From CBDHHC01 sp050633205 (GTDB lineage Bacteria > Pseudomonadota > Alphaproteobacteria > Rhizobiales > CBDHHC01), in the NCBI GenBank assembly GCA_050633205.1, contig JBOEGA010000050.1:1-64000 (forward strand): 64,000 bases of DNA, in the 5' to 3' direction. The notes under the pieces are model-generated. The model was not told where the DNA came from. It searched no databases and saw only the letters and a list, made by a program, of their open reading frames with translations. Shown here piece by piece: positions 40,338 through 49,238 of the stretch (position 1 is its first letter; each line of letters begins with the position of its first letter). A program made the position numbers and the translations under genes.

Positions 40338-41456
40338 TTATACCCTCATAGGCATCAGAACATAAAGCGCCGAGTGGTCGCCTTCTTCTGTTACCATTGT
40401 TGGTGAGCCAGGGTCAGCCAGTTTAAAGCAGGCGGTTTCGCTTTCGAGAAGACCCGAGATATCAAGCAGGTAACGGGCGTTAAAGCCGATTTCCATAGGC
40501 TCGAACTCATAATCCACGGTCAATTGCTCAGTTACACTGCCGCTGTCAGGGTTATTAACTGACAGGATCAGGTTGCCACCATCGATATTGAGCTTTACTG
40601 CACGGCCCTTGTCACTGGAAAGGGTAGAAACGCGGTCAACCGCACTTGCAAATTCGCCGTTGCGAACGTGCATGAATTTGTCATTGGCTTCGGGGATTAC
40701 CCGGCCATAATCAGGGAAGGTTCCGTCGATAAGCTTGGAGGTCAGGATTAACGGGCCGACAGAGAAGCGGATTTTGCTTTCTGATACGCCGACTTCAACC
40801 ATGTCCTCGCCATCTTCCACGAGGCGATGTACTTCGTTCACAGTTTTGCGTGGAACGATAACACCTGGCATTCCAATAGCGCCTTCCGGAATTGGAAATT
40901 CTACCTGAGCAAGACGGTGGCCGTCAGTTGCTACAGCACGCAATGTCTCTTTGCCGTCAGTTGAGGCAGCATGCAGGTAAATACCGTTCAGATAATAACG
41001 GGTTTCTTCAGTTGAAATTGCGAAACGTGTTTTTTCGATCAGGCGCTTCAGATCCTTTGAGGGTATCTGGAACTGATGATCCATTGCACCGGCTTCAAGG
41101 GTTGGGAAATCGCTTGCAGGTAATGCCTGCAGAGAAAACCTGGATTGGCCTGATGATAAAGTCATCCGTCCGTCTTCCGGGCCGCTTTGAACTTCGATTT
41201 CAGCGCCTTCAGGAAGTTTACGAACGATATCGTGCACCATATGTGCAGAAACTGTAATACTGCCAGGGTTTTCAACACGGGATGGAACCCGCTCTATGAC
41301 TTCGCGTTCAAGATCTGTGGCCGTTAGCTTCAGCTCTTCACCATCAGCTTCCAGTAATACGTTAGAGAGAATAGGGATAGTGTTCCTACGCTCAACGACG
41401 CTGGTTACATGGTTCAGTGCTCTGAGCAATGCGCCTTTCTCTATGATCAATCGCAT
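40338..41456 (-). CDS. dnaN: DNA polymerase III beta sliding clamp
   Basis: 372 residues, the standard length, three clamp domains, beginning MRLIIEKGALLRALNHVTSVVERRNTIPILSNVLLEA and ending DPGSPTMVTEEGDHSALYVLMPMRV. Both ends are hallmark DnaN segments. It tethers DNA polymerase III. It is followed closely by recF and separated from dnaA by 415 bp. Confidence 0.98.
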   Translation of the reverse strand: MRLIIEKGALLRALNHVTSVVERRNTIPILSNVLLEADGEELKLTATDLEREVIERVPSRVENPGSITVSAHMVHDIVRKLPEGAEIEVQSGPEDGRMTLSSGQSRFSLQALPASDFPTLEAGAMDHQFQIPSKDLKRLIEKTRFAISTEETRYYLNGIYLHAASTDGKETLRAVATDGHRLAQVEFPIPEGAIGMPGVIVPRKTVNEVHRLVEDGEDMVEVGVSESKIRFSVGPLILTSKLIDGTFPDYGRVIPEANDKFMHVRNGEFASAVDRVSTLSSDKGRAVKLNIDGGNLILSVNNPDSGSVTEQLTVDYEFEPMEIGFNARYLLDISGLLESETACFKLADPGSPTMVTEEGDHSALYVLMPMRV

Positions 41457-41871
41457 GACGACTCCTGGCTCAATTTAATCGTAGGGAAGCTCGCGAGAAA
41501 GTTTCCCTAACATTGATGTAATTTATTCAACATATACACCATAACCGGGTTCACAAAATACAAAATAAAAAGATCCCACCACAAAAAACTTTTTTCCATA
41601 CAAAAGCTTATTTGCGAAACTATTTTCTGAACCCACTTATGATCCCGCGTAAATACGGGGTTGCCTGCCTTCTTTATCAGCAAGACGCAAATCCTGCCGT
41701 ATCTACCTGTAGCTAATCCTGTTGGGGAATTCAAAAGACGAATCGAATACTGCAGGCAAGAAGGAAGACTGTATTAGCACACAGTCACCCTACGATCAAA
41801 AAATTAAATTGATTCCGGAGGGTATCTGAACCCGGCTTTTCTATAAAAGGCCGGGTCCGGAATATTTTGTT
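41457..41871. other. dnaA-dnaN intergenic region
   Basis: 415 bp, AT-rich, no gene seen. It holds a hairpin after dnaA (separate entry) and an inverted repeat GACTGT/ACAGTC at 41767-41786. It must contain the dnaN promoter. Confidence 0.5.
41831..41856 (-). terminator. hairpin after dnaA
   Basis: CCCGGCTTTT and AAAAGGCCGGG form a stem with one bulged base and a CTAT loop, 15 bp after the dnaA stop. On the minus strand a T-rich tract comes only about 20 bases later, so termination or attenuation into dnaN is possible. Confidence 0.55.
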
Positions 41872-43305
41872 TTAGTCCTGTAACAGGCGCTTCAGGATCT
41901 CAATTTCTTCTTTTAGTGTCGCATCTTCCTGAACCTGGCCTTCAATCTTGCGAATTGCATGAAGGACAGTTGTGTGATCACGACCGCCAAAACGTCTTCC
42001 AATTTCTGGCAGAGAGCGTGATGTCAGACTTTTAGCCAGGAACATTCCAATCTGGCGTGGCCAAACGATTGAACGATTTCTGCGCTGAGAAAGAATATCT
42101 CCACGACTTACACCAAAATGCTTGGACACGATGCGAAGGATATCATCAATCTTGACACGTTTTGGCTCTTTGCCTCGCATAAGATCACGGATGATATGTT
42201 CAGCCGTTTCCAGACTCAATGTCTGCTCAGTCAACTGGAATGCAGCGTAAATTCTGGTAATTGCACCTTCAAGTTCACGACCGCTTTCCGTCAGACGGGC
42301 TGCCAGGAACTCAATGACACTGTCGCTGATAGCGAAACCAGGATCATTCTTTGTTTTTGCTTCCGCACGTTTTTTCAGAATTTCAAGGCGAAGCTCATAG
42401 TTCAGTGGTGAAATTTCTGTTGTCAGACCACCAGCAAGACGGGAGCGCATACGAGCGTCCAGGCTTTCAAGCAAAGTCGGAGCTCTGTCACCAGCAACAA
42501 CAACCTGTTTGCCGCCATCGATCAGTGAATTCAGAGTGTGTCCGAACTCCTGCTGGATTGTACGGCCCTGCAAAAACTCCATATCGTCAATAAGTAGTAT
42601 ATCAATACCGCGCAATTTATCCTTGAATGCAATTGCATCACGAGCACGAAGAGCTTCAACAAAGCTGTACATGAAACGCTCAGCGGTAAGATACAGTACA
42701 CGGGCATTCGGGTTACGACGCTTTACTTCCCATGCAATTGCATGAAGAAGGTGCGTTTTGCCCAAGCCAACTGAACTATGAATAAAGAGAGGGTTATAAC
42801 GTAAAGGTGTATCCTGAACAGATTCTGCGACCTGCCAGGCTGCTGCATGAGCTAACCTGTTTGAACTCCCGATGACAAAGTTTTCAAATTTGAAACGTTT
42901 GTCCAATGGAGAGCCTTCGAAGCCTTCATACTCGGTTCGCACTTCATCTACGCCAACCATAGTTCCTGATGAAGACTTCATAGACATGCCAGTTTTGGTC
43001 CTGGAATTGTCTGCTGCAGCTTCTGTTTTAACCCGTTCGCTCAAAGCACGTGGCTGGCGAACAGAGAAATCCAGTCTAATAATGTCTTTGAATTCGACTT
43101 TACAGGATGCCATCACCTTGTCGAAATAATGAGACTCCAGCCAGTTCTTTAGAAATCGGGTTGGAACAGTAAGATGAATCCTGCCGCCTTCGCATGATGC
43201 CATTTCCACTCTCGCAAACCAACTTGTAAAGACGTCCTCTCCCAGCTCAACACGAAGCCGGCTTTTCACACGAGCCCATTTAACCTGTATGCTATCGTTA
43301 TCCAC
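41872..43305 (-). CDS. dnaA: chromosomal replication initiator DnaA
   Basis: 477 residues. Domain I begins VKWARVKSRLRVELGEDVFTSWF. AAA+ core: HSSVGLGKTHLLHAIAWEV (Walker A about residue 178), IDILLIDDMEFLQG (Walker B), and the sensor region DRAPTLLESLDARMRSRLAGG. Domain IV carries the box-binding signature GGRDHTTVLHAIRKIE near the end. Start is GTG at 43303-43305, with GGGGA about 8 bases upstream. A perfect DnaA box covers the start codon. It opens and loads helicase at oriC. Confidence 0.97.
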   Translation of the reverse strand: MDNDSIQVKWARVKSRLRVELGEDVFTSWFARVEMASCEGGRIHLTVPTRFLKNWLESHYFDKVMASCKVEFKDIIRLDFSVRQPRALSERVKTEAAADNSRTKTGMSMKSSSGTMVGVDEVRTEYEGFEGSPLDKRFKFENFVIGSSNRLAHAAAWQVAESVQDTPLRYNPLFIHSSVGLGKTHLLHAIAWEVKRRNPNARVLYLTAERFMYSFVEALRARDAIAFKDKLRGIDILLIDDMEFLQGRTIQQEFGHTLNSLIDGGKQVVVAGDRAPTLLESLDARMRSRLAGGLTTEISPLNYELRLEILKKRAEAKTKNDPGFAISDSVIEFLAARLTESGRELEGAITRIYAAFQLTEQTLSLETAEHIIRDLMRGKEPKRVKIDDILRIVSKHFGVSRGDILSQRRNRSIVWPRQIGMFLAKSLTSRSLPEIGRRFGGRDHTTVLHAIRKIEGQVQEDATLKEEIEILKRLLQD

Positions 43306-43306
43306 A
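43298..43306 (+). promoter_or_regulatory. perfect DnaA box over the dnaA start codon
   Basis: TTATCCACA, an exact consensus DnaA box. On the coding (minus) strand it is TGTGGATAA and contains the GTG initiation codon. It could support autoregulation of dnaA. Confidence 0.7.
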
Positions 43307-43418
43307 GTACGATCCCCACTTGTCTATACACGCAAAACCAGTGCGTGGTTATTTACACATTCTGTTCAAAACAACGCTTGAACTGACTTCCATGAACATT
43401 GGCCACATCCAGAACTTT

Positions 43419-43862
43419 CTAGCTCTGGCTCCAAGGAAGCCCCTCTGCTTTCCAACCCGATATCCTTCCACGATGCTGATCCGCATCAAGTGATCCTTCG
43501 AAACCGTCGATCACATTTATACATCGTGTATATCCTGCCTTAGTCATGACTTTTGCCGCTGCCAGACTTCGGGCTCCGGATCGGCACAAGAAGAAGAGGT
43601 CAGCCTCATGACCAATACCGAGCTTGCCGAGCTCGGCTTCAAGCTGTTCAACGAAGGAACTATTGATCTGCTGGGTTGAAAAAGACATCCACTCCAACAA
43701 TACCGGACGTTTGCCTATCGATGATAAATCGACACATCCGACATAAGACCATTCCGCATAAGTCCTAACGTCAATCAGCGTAGCTTGTGCATTCGCCGCT
43801 AAACTTTCCCAGACCTCCTTTACGCTTACCTGACCGATCTGATTATCTATTTGCTCGCTCAA
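43419..43862 (-). CDS. rhodanese-like domain protein
   Basis: 147 residues, a single rhodanese domain with LIDVRTYAEWSYVG (about 29-42) and the active-site loop FLCRSGARSLAAA (Cys about 93). Catalytic Cys is present, so sulfurtransferase activity is plausible; a physiological partner is not evident. TTG start with TGAGGTG upstream. It lies 113 bp upstream of dnaA, in the same direction, next to the origin candidate. Confidence 0.9.
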   Translation of the reverse strand: MSEQIDNQIGQVSVKEVWESLAANAQATLIDVRTYAEWSYVGCVDLSSIGKRPVLLEWMSFSTQQINSSFVEQLEAELGKLGIGHEADLFFLCRSGARSLAAAKVMTKAGYTRCINVIDGFEGSLDADQHRGRISGWKAEGLPWSQS

Positions 43863-43897
43863 GAGTATTCACCTCAATACATATCCACAAAACCAGC

Positions 43898-43913
43898 TTA
43901 ACCGTTTTTTAAC
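43898..43913 (+). promoter_or_regulatory. CtrA-binding site candidate at the origin region
   Basis: TTAACCGTTTTTTAAC, an exact TTAA-N7-TTAAC, 8 bp from a DnaA-box-like site and 36 bp upstream of the rhodanese start. It could control origin firing or the rhodanese/dnaA promoter. Confidence 0.6.
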
Positions 43914-44463
43914 AAAAGTCCAGTAGGTATAATGCAAGTAAAATTGTAGAATTTCCGCCATCAAGACGGACTTACCCACTCTATTCATCAAGTAATCAAG
44001 GTACAAATAGATAAAGTTTTGAGGTCAGCTTACCGCTGCATGCCTATTCAATAAACGGCCTACACTTTTCAGACTCAAAACTAAAACTGGGTACAGCTCG
44101 AAAATACTACTGTTGAATTGGGCGTCGCCCGATTGATGTGGACAACTATACGCCTCTATTTCAGACGTTTCAAGCTTTCGTTGCGCCGCAGTTTCGCCAA
44201 ATTAACCATAAGTGTCTCAAACTGAAACAAAACGGTTATCATTTAAAAACTTAGAGAAAACACTCAAAAGCTTGTGAAACCAACAAAAAATCCCTTCAAA
44301 ATACCGTTCAATTCAGAGGCCAAAAAAAAGTCAAAAAAAGTATATTGAACGCCATTTTTTTATTGAAGCTTTTACGGTTTAAAATAAGTGAGTCTCAGAA
44401 CGCACGGTAAATGCAGTTAATAAAGTGTTGATTTCCAATATTATTCAATCTTTTTCACAGGAC

Positions 44464-44489
44464 AAAAAAAAACCCGGCCAAAGCCGGGT
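44464..44489 (-). terminator. rpsT terminator
   Basis: Stem ACCCGGC/GCCGGGT with a CAAA loop, followed on the minus strand by nine T. It lies 45 bp after the rpsT stop codon. Confidence 0.93.
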
Positions 44490-44534
44490 GTTGTAAATAT
44501 GTAGCAAACAGGTGATTTGTGGACAATCAGGCTA

Positions 44535-44801
44535 TTAAGCGCCCATTGCTTTCACCTGTGCAGCAAGTCTTGAGACTTTACGCGCAGCTGTATTGCGGTG
44601 AATTACACCTTTTTGAGCCGTTCTTACGATCTCAGGCTGTGCGTTTTGCAGAGCAGTCTGGGCTGCTGACTGATCACCAGCGTCAATTGCTTCTTCTACT
44701 TTGCGGATAAATGTGCGCATACGGCTGCGCCTTGCTTTGTTGACCTCAGTCCGGCGTGCTATCTTGCGCACTGCCTTCTTGGCCGATTTGGTGTTGGCCA
44801 T
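44535..44801 (-). CDS. rpsT: 30S ribosomal protein S20
   Basis: 88 residues, standard S20: [39 protein letters not shown], then [19 protein letters not shown]. Binds 16S rRNA in the 30S subunit. AAAGAGG precedes the ATG. It has its own strong terminator. The rpsT-dnaA neighbourhood is common in alphaproteobacteria. Confidence 0.97.
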   Translation of the reverse strand: MANTKSAKKAVRKIARRTEVNKARRSRMRTFIRKVEEAIDAGDQSAAQTALQNAQPEIVRTAQKGVIHRNTAARKVSRLAAQVKAMGA

Positions 44802-45382
44802 GCTGTTAAGAACCTCTTTTCACTCGTTAATATCAGAGCGTCAACCATGATAATGGACCATGTGTTCTTCCAGTAACCCAGGTTGGACGCGGAAATTTCG
44901 AAGCCATCTCCCGTGGAATATAGTGGTTTTGGCTTGCATATCAGTTCCGTATATATCCTCACCAATAACTCCAGTCAACAAAAGAACGCCTGTCTTTACT
45001 AATAGACAGGAGATTAACTCCAATATTCTGCAAAAGAGCACAGGCTGAAGCGATCACACGCATGTTTATAAGGCGGGGCAACGCTAACATGCTACGCTCG
45101 TTATGGGGTACGAGCCTGAAGGCAGGGGGTAATGTGATCAACTGCCAGCCTGTGCCTGAAGTTTCCTCCTATCATTTCGTTCAGAATGACCAGACGCGGC
45201 AACTTTGGCCATTCCGATACCACAGAGGGCCTCTTCCCGGGGTCAGAGAAGAGAAAACAGCGGGTTAACTGTTCTTCTTTTGTTCTACACACGAAGGAAC
45301 ATACAGTCAATCACAAAAAAGAACGTATGAAGAACTTTTATGTTGAATTGACTGTAACAACATTGAAAATATTGATTTTTTA
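44802..45382. other. 581-bp intergenic region with hairpins, no gene
   Basis: Upstream region of rpsT. It contains CCTGTCT/AGACAGG (44989-45010), and TACAGTCAAT (45302-45311) repeated inverted as ATTGACTGTA (45347-45356), the latter just beyond the AraC stop codon. Short ORFs on both strands lack ribosome sites and I do not call them. Confidence 0.45.
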
Positions 45383-46417
45383 TCAGGGGAGTTTTCTTAT
45401 CTTTTCCTGTTGATTTTGCTGCCGGTAAGCACTTGGAGAATGGCCGAACCATCTCTTAACCGCGCGGGTAAACACACTTACTTCGGCAAAACCCAAAAGA
45501 AATGCTATCTGGGAAATATGCAGATCTGTATCCAGTAAATATTTTCCAGCCAGATCCTGGCGTGTCTGATCCAGTATCTGAGAGAAATTAGCTCCAACTG
45601 ACTGGAGCTCCCTCTGCAGGGTTCTCGGGCTCTTTCCCAGCAGTTTTGAGATATCCTTTATATTGGCGGTATCTCCAGGAAGTGCATCTATAATATGCTT
45701 CTGTATATCACTTATAATTGCCGGCCGGGTTGCCTGCTCCTCCATAAGCTTGTCTGACAGGTCTATTAAATATTTCCATAGGTGCTGATCACCTGACGGC
45801 ATTTTCCTGTCAAGATCAGCAGAAGCAATTCTGATAGTGTTTTCCGGCTGACTAAAGCTGATATTACTCCCAAACATTTTATGGTAAGCGTCCAGATTTT
45901 CCGGCGCCCCCTGCTCCATACAAACTTCCTCGGGCTTCCAGTCCTGACCTAGGGCACCACGCAACATGACAACCACTCTGGCAGGTGCCCAGACCGGCAT
46001 TTGCTGCATACCATCAAAACCTTTTCTATAATTCCATTTAAAGTAACCAAAGCCCTTTAATTCCGTAAACTCAATTGACCGGAATGAAATCATGATGCCC
46101 GCATATCGAGCCCCTACACTCAATGCCTCTCTGACTGAAGGAGATTTTCTGAAAGCATAATGAATGAGACCATTTGCATATTTCTCAAAGGTTTCCACGA
46201 GTTCAAAGGTTAGAAAAGGGTTTTGTGTTATTCTCGCTGCTTCCTCCAGAATGACAGCAAATGCTTCCAGGGGAATGTGATCATCATAATTGAGAAGGTC
46301 CTCAGGCACGAGCCCTGCCGCCTCCATGAGAGGAGCACGTGGTATTTTCCAGTTGTTTTCGAGAAGCATCAAAACACCATTGATCGCTCCGCAGTAGATA
46401 TAAGGATCGTCAGTCAT
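45383..46417 (-). CDS. AraC-family transcriptional regulator
   Basis: 344 residues. N-terminal arabinose-binding-like domain of the OruR/ArgR-type AraC subgroup (residues 20-200) and a C-terminal pair of helix-turn-helix motifs: TANIKDISKLLGKSPRTLQRELQSVGANFSQILDQTR, and HISQIAFLLGFAEVSVFTRAVKRWFGHSPSAYR. Effector and targets unknown; no catabolic operon adjoins it. Confidence 0.9.
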   Translation of the reverse strand: MTDDPYIYCGAINGVLMLLENNWKIPRAPLMEAAGLVPEDLLNYDDHIPLEAFAVILEEAARITQNPFLTFELVETFEKYANGLIHYAFRKSPSVREALSVGARYAGIMISFRSIEFTELKGFGYFKWNYRKGFDGMQQMPVWAPARVVVMLRGALGQDWKPEEVCMEQGAPENLDAYHKMFGSNISFSQPENTIRIASADLDRKMPSGDQHLWKYLIDLSDKLMEEQATRPAIISDIQKHIIDALPGDTANIKDISKLLGKSPRTLQRELQSVGANFSQILDQTRQDLAGKYLLDTDLHISQIAFLLGFAEVSVFTRAVKRWFGHSPSAYRQQNQQEKIRKLP

Positions 46418-46819
46418 ATATTCCGCTATTGTTATGCTAATTTTTGAGTGAAAAACCGCGAGTGATCAGATTAATTCCAGTGGCATCAAAGTCATATAAC
46501 TTTTACGCTGTTTTTTCTTGATCGTCATCCAGTCAGTGCCTCTACGGTTATAGTTACATATGCGAAGATCCTGCCCCCCCAGGAACATCCCTCTGTACTT
46601 ATTCTACAGTACAGGTTTCGTAAAATAAATACAGAGTATATACTATATACGGGGAAAACATGCATGCGGCCAGACCGGGCTTATTATGCTCTGTCATTGC
46701 GGGTCAAACTTACGTCATTTGCAATCAATAGTTTTTCCTTGCGGGATTAATATTTTAGCCAGCTTAATATTACTGAGACTGTTTTGCAGGCGGGAATGCC
46801 AAATGTTTTTTAGAAAGAG
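46418..46819. other. 402-bp intergenic region with a palindrome
   Basis: Contains the perfect 15-bp inverted repeat GTATATACTATATAC at 46636-46650, possibly an operator for the AraC gene or the small ORF, and no ORF. Confidence 0.4.
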
Positions 46820-47056
46820 GTGATTATGATTGTGGGAGTGAATTATATTATCTGGTCGGTGGAGCGCCAGTCCTGGTTTGCACAGGATACCAAAGGGTAC
46901 ACATTCGTACTGGGACAAGCAGGCAGATACCCTGAGGATCAGGCACGCAGAATTGTTTCCGAGGCTGACAAAACCGGCGACAGACATGAATGCATAATAG
47001 CACCGGAGTGCAATGCCATACTGAGACAGGAATTAAACACAATCGAACACATATAG
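46820..47056 (+). CDS. small protein of unknown function
   Basis: 78 residues (or 76 from the second Met). AGAAAGAGGTG lies 6-10 bases before the ATG. The sequence is balanced and protein-like: NYIIWSVERQSWFAQDTKGYTFVL, then GRYPEDQARRIVSEADKTG and a C-terminal HECIIAPECNAIL. The Trp/Tyr/Gly-rich strands followed by a helix suggest a small alpha/beta domain. No family recognised. The stop codon lies inside a 24-bp palindrome. Confidence 0.6.
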   Translation: MIMIVGVNYIIWSVERQSWFAQDTKGYTFVLGQAGRYPEDQARRIVSEADKTGDRHECIIAPECNAILRQELNTIEHI

Positions 47057-47073
47057 TTCAATTGAACTATATG
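47050..47073. repeat. 24-bp perfect palindrome at the end of the small ORF
   Basis: Half-site CATATAGTTCAA followed at once by its reverse complement TTGAACTATATG. There is no loop and no T-tract, so an operator or other protein site is more likely than a terminator. Confidence 0.75.
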
Positions 47074-47639
47074 CAACTGCATCATTACTGACAGCAATAT
47101 TAATCACCTTATTGCAGTGATTATACTCAATATGATACATGCCTGCAATAAATGATTAAGTAATTGAAACAGTAAATATAGTATTATGTCATCTCGAATC
47201 AAACTTTAGTCATGAGCAGTCAACGACAATACATAAATGATGTGGTAGTTTTACAGTTCTTCATCCAAAAGCAGCCGACACTGCTTAGGGATTTTCCGAC
47301 CCAGAGAGGCGAGTTTGATTTTGAGAGACCCTTCATTCTCGCCTCACCTTATTCTCTCATGAGATGTCTTTGCGGCGAAGACAGATTGTGAGAGGCACGA
47401 GTAAGAACTAATCAGTTTTTTACTCTCTGAGGGGGATGCATCCTGTTCGAGCGCAGCCAGAGGCAAAGCCGCTCCCGGATGGCAATAGTTTGCATCCCCC
47501 CAGATCAACTACCAGAGCATGTCGTGCTTAATCCCACCCCTGAGCCTTAGTCCTGCGTCGTGAATTCATCATATATTACCAATTTTCTCTTATTATAGCT
47601 GTTCGTCCTTCAACCTGTAAAATGTATGTGAGTTCAATA
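47074..47639. other. 566-bp intergenic region with nested inverted repeats
   Basis: No ORF with a ribosome site. Two structured elements: GAGGCGAG (47306-47313) with CTCGCCTC (47338-47345), and GGGGGATGCA (47431-47440) with TGCATCCCCC (47491-47500), the latter enclosing a GAGCG/CGCTC pair. GC content rises sharply within 47430-47500. It may be a structured RNA or a small mobile repeat unit. Confidence 0.45.
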
Positions 47640-48422
47640 ATGAGAGCCTTACCTGTCATTCTTTCTGCTTTTCTATTTCTGGCTTTTTCTGTACCGGCTA
47701 TTGCCGGAGAAAAAATTCGTATGGGGTACTTTATGCTACAACCGCATACGTATAGTGAAATCAAAGATGGCCCGGCTAAAGGTGCCGGCATAGCCTATTT
47801 CAATAAAGTTGCGGAGAAAATGGGGTATGAAGTCGAGTGGGTAGGCCCTCTCCCCCTTCCCAGGCTAACTGAATATCTGAAAAGCGGAAAAGTAGATGGA
47901 ACAATTGGTTTCCCTAAATTTTCACTATTTGAACAGTTTCTGGACTATACAGATAGTGCAGTCTATATGGCCCAGCCAAGCCTGGCGGTCAGTGCAGACA
48001 GATCCCTGTCATCTATTGGCAAGATTGGTGATATCAAGGACTTCAGAATTGGCTTTGTTAAATCAAAATCCGGCAAGACAACTCCCCTGATTGATAATAA
48101 CAGAAAAGCGATTCATCTCAGAGAGTTTCATGGAAACAAGTGGATGGAACAAAGCATCAGAATGGTTCAAAAACAGAGACTGGATGCTCTCTATGACCGG
48201 CAGCAATATACAATGCGTTATGTTGCAGCGCAACTTAAGCTGGAGGACAAAATCCGCGTATTGCCGATGCCTGCCAAGCCAAGCCCCATGTATATCGCGT
48301 TTTCAAAGAAGTCTTCCAAGGGAGCGAAGAAACTTGTTGATGCAAGCAATGCCGCAGTGTCAAAAATTAAAGCTGATTACGTTGCACTGCTCGAAAAGGA
48401 ATTTAGTGCGTTGAAGAAGTAA
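47640..48422 (+). CDS. periplasmic solute-binding protein, family 3-like
   Basis: 260 residues from ATG 47640; an ATG six codons upstream is also possible. Signal peptide MRALPVILSAFLFLAFSVPAIAG, then a type 2 binding-protein fold: GAGIAYFNKVAEKMGYEVEWVGPLPLPRLTEYLKSGKVDGTIGFPK, TDSAVYMAQPSLAV. It resembles polar amino-acid-type binding proteins but no transporter genes adjoin it. Ligand unknown. Terminator follows. Confidence 0.8.
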   Translation: MRALPVILSAFLFLAFSVPAIAGEKIRMGYFMLQPHTYSEIKDGPAKGAGIAYFNKVAEKMGYEVEWVGPLPLPRLTEYLKSGKVDGTIGFPKFSLFEQFLDYTDSAVYMAQPSLAVSADRSLSSIGKIGDIKDFRIGFVKSKSGKTTPLIDNNRKAIHLREFHGNKWMEQSIRMVQKQRLDALYDRQQYTMRYVAAQLKLEDKIRVLPMPAKPSPMYIAFSKKSSKGAKKLVDASNAAVSKIKADYVALLEKEFSALKK

Positions 48423-48433
48423 AGTGATTTTCA

Positions 48434-48463
48434 GACACCTGCTTAACGGAGCAGGTGTTTGTT
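48434..48463 (+). terminator. intrinsic terminator after the binding-protein gene
   Basis: ACACCTGCT and AGCAGGTGT form a 9-bp stem around a short loop, followed by TTGTTTTTT. Confidence 0.85.
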
Positions 48464-48488
48464 TTTTACAGAGAAGGCCGTATCTACC

Positions 48489-49238
48489 TTATTGCTTTTG
48501 AAGGTTTTTAGCACGCCACAGCAAAAACAGGGCATAATATAACAGGAACCAGGAGTAATACAGCTCCAGCCACTCCCCGGAACGCAGACGGTTCCATTCA
48601 TCAGGAATGAGATACCCCCTCACAGAGCCATATATCAGGCCAAACATAACAAGAAGTGACAGGAATATTGTCGCTTTGGGCGGATAGATGAAATTATACC
48701 TGCCTGGTAATTTCCCAGGTCTGTACATGATAAACCACGGGAAGATCAACCCACCGACGATAATTCCGGTTAGCAGAATTGCACGTGGTTTCTGATCCAG
48801 CCAACTGCTGATGTTATGAAGGTTCGTTTCATTCTGGTCATTAATCCTGCTCAGGATTTCAGGCGTTGTCCAGCCAAAATAATGCTGTCCCCAGCTCGCT
48901 TCTTCACCACCTATGTATATGCATCCTCCAATCATAGCCAGCACCCAGAATAATACAAAACTGTCTGACCTGATTTCCTGGAAGAACAACAGGCGGATGC
49001 CAATAAATGCAGCAAGTACTGGAAACAGGAAATGTGTGAACTCCATGACCCCAACAACCTCACTCTGAATCCAGTATCTGAAAAATTCAGGGTAATAACG
49101 GGCAAGAACGGGGATCAGGAAAACAGTTGCCAGTGGTAGTATCAACCACCAGAAAATTGAAAAATTTCTTGTTTCAGCCCGGTAGCGCTCGGGAGACAGA
49201 TCGAGTTCAATAATTGTCACAGGAGCCTCCCACGGCAT
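48489..49238 (-). CDS. integral membrane protein with GEExSWGQ motif, unknown function
   Basis: 249 residues, six or seven helices. Between helices 3 and 4 lies a strongly conserved-looking polar segment, GGEEASWGQHYFGWTTPE, followed by INDQNETNLHN (about residues 108-145). I have seen the GEE.SWGQ...G..TPE pattern in uncharacterised bacterial membrane proteins, but no function is established. The charged cluster in a membrane protein suggests a catalytic or binding site. Confidence 0.7.
   Translation of the reverse strand: MPWEAPVTIIELDLSPERYRAETRNFSIFWWLILPLATVFLIPVLARYYPEFFRYWIQSEVVGVMEFTHFLFPVLAAFIGIRLLFFQEIRSDSFVLFWVLAMIGGCIYIGGEEASWGQHYFGWTTPEILSRINDQNETNLHNISSWLDQKPRAILLTGIIVGGLIFPWFIMYRPGKLPGRYNFIYPPKATIFLSLLVMFGLIYGSVRGYLIPDEWNRLRSGEWLELYYSWFLLYYALFLLWRAKNLQKQ

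Larger units (their letters stand above)
43863..44534. other. candidate replication origin (oriC) region
   Basis: 672 bp, AT-rich, no gene. It holds DnaA-box-like sites ATATCCACA (43881-43889), TTGTCCACA on the minus strand at 44138-44146 and 44518-44526, a perfect CtrA box (43898-43913), a near CtrA site TTAA-N7-TTGA (44417-44431), GANTC methylation sites (44072-44076, 44390-44394) and long A/T tracts at 44240-44370. The mix resembles the CtrA-controlled Caulobacter origin. The call rests on motif content only. Confidence 0.5.

Noticed and set aside
45302..45356. Inverted repeat TACAGTCAAT/ATTGACTGTA near the AraC stop codon
   Set aside because: The 35-nt loop and absent T-tail make it a poor terminator; kept only as a note in the intergenic entry.
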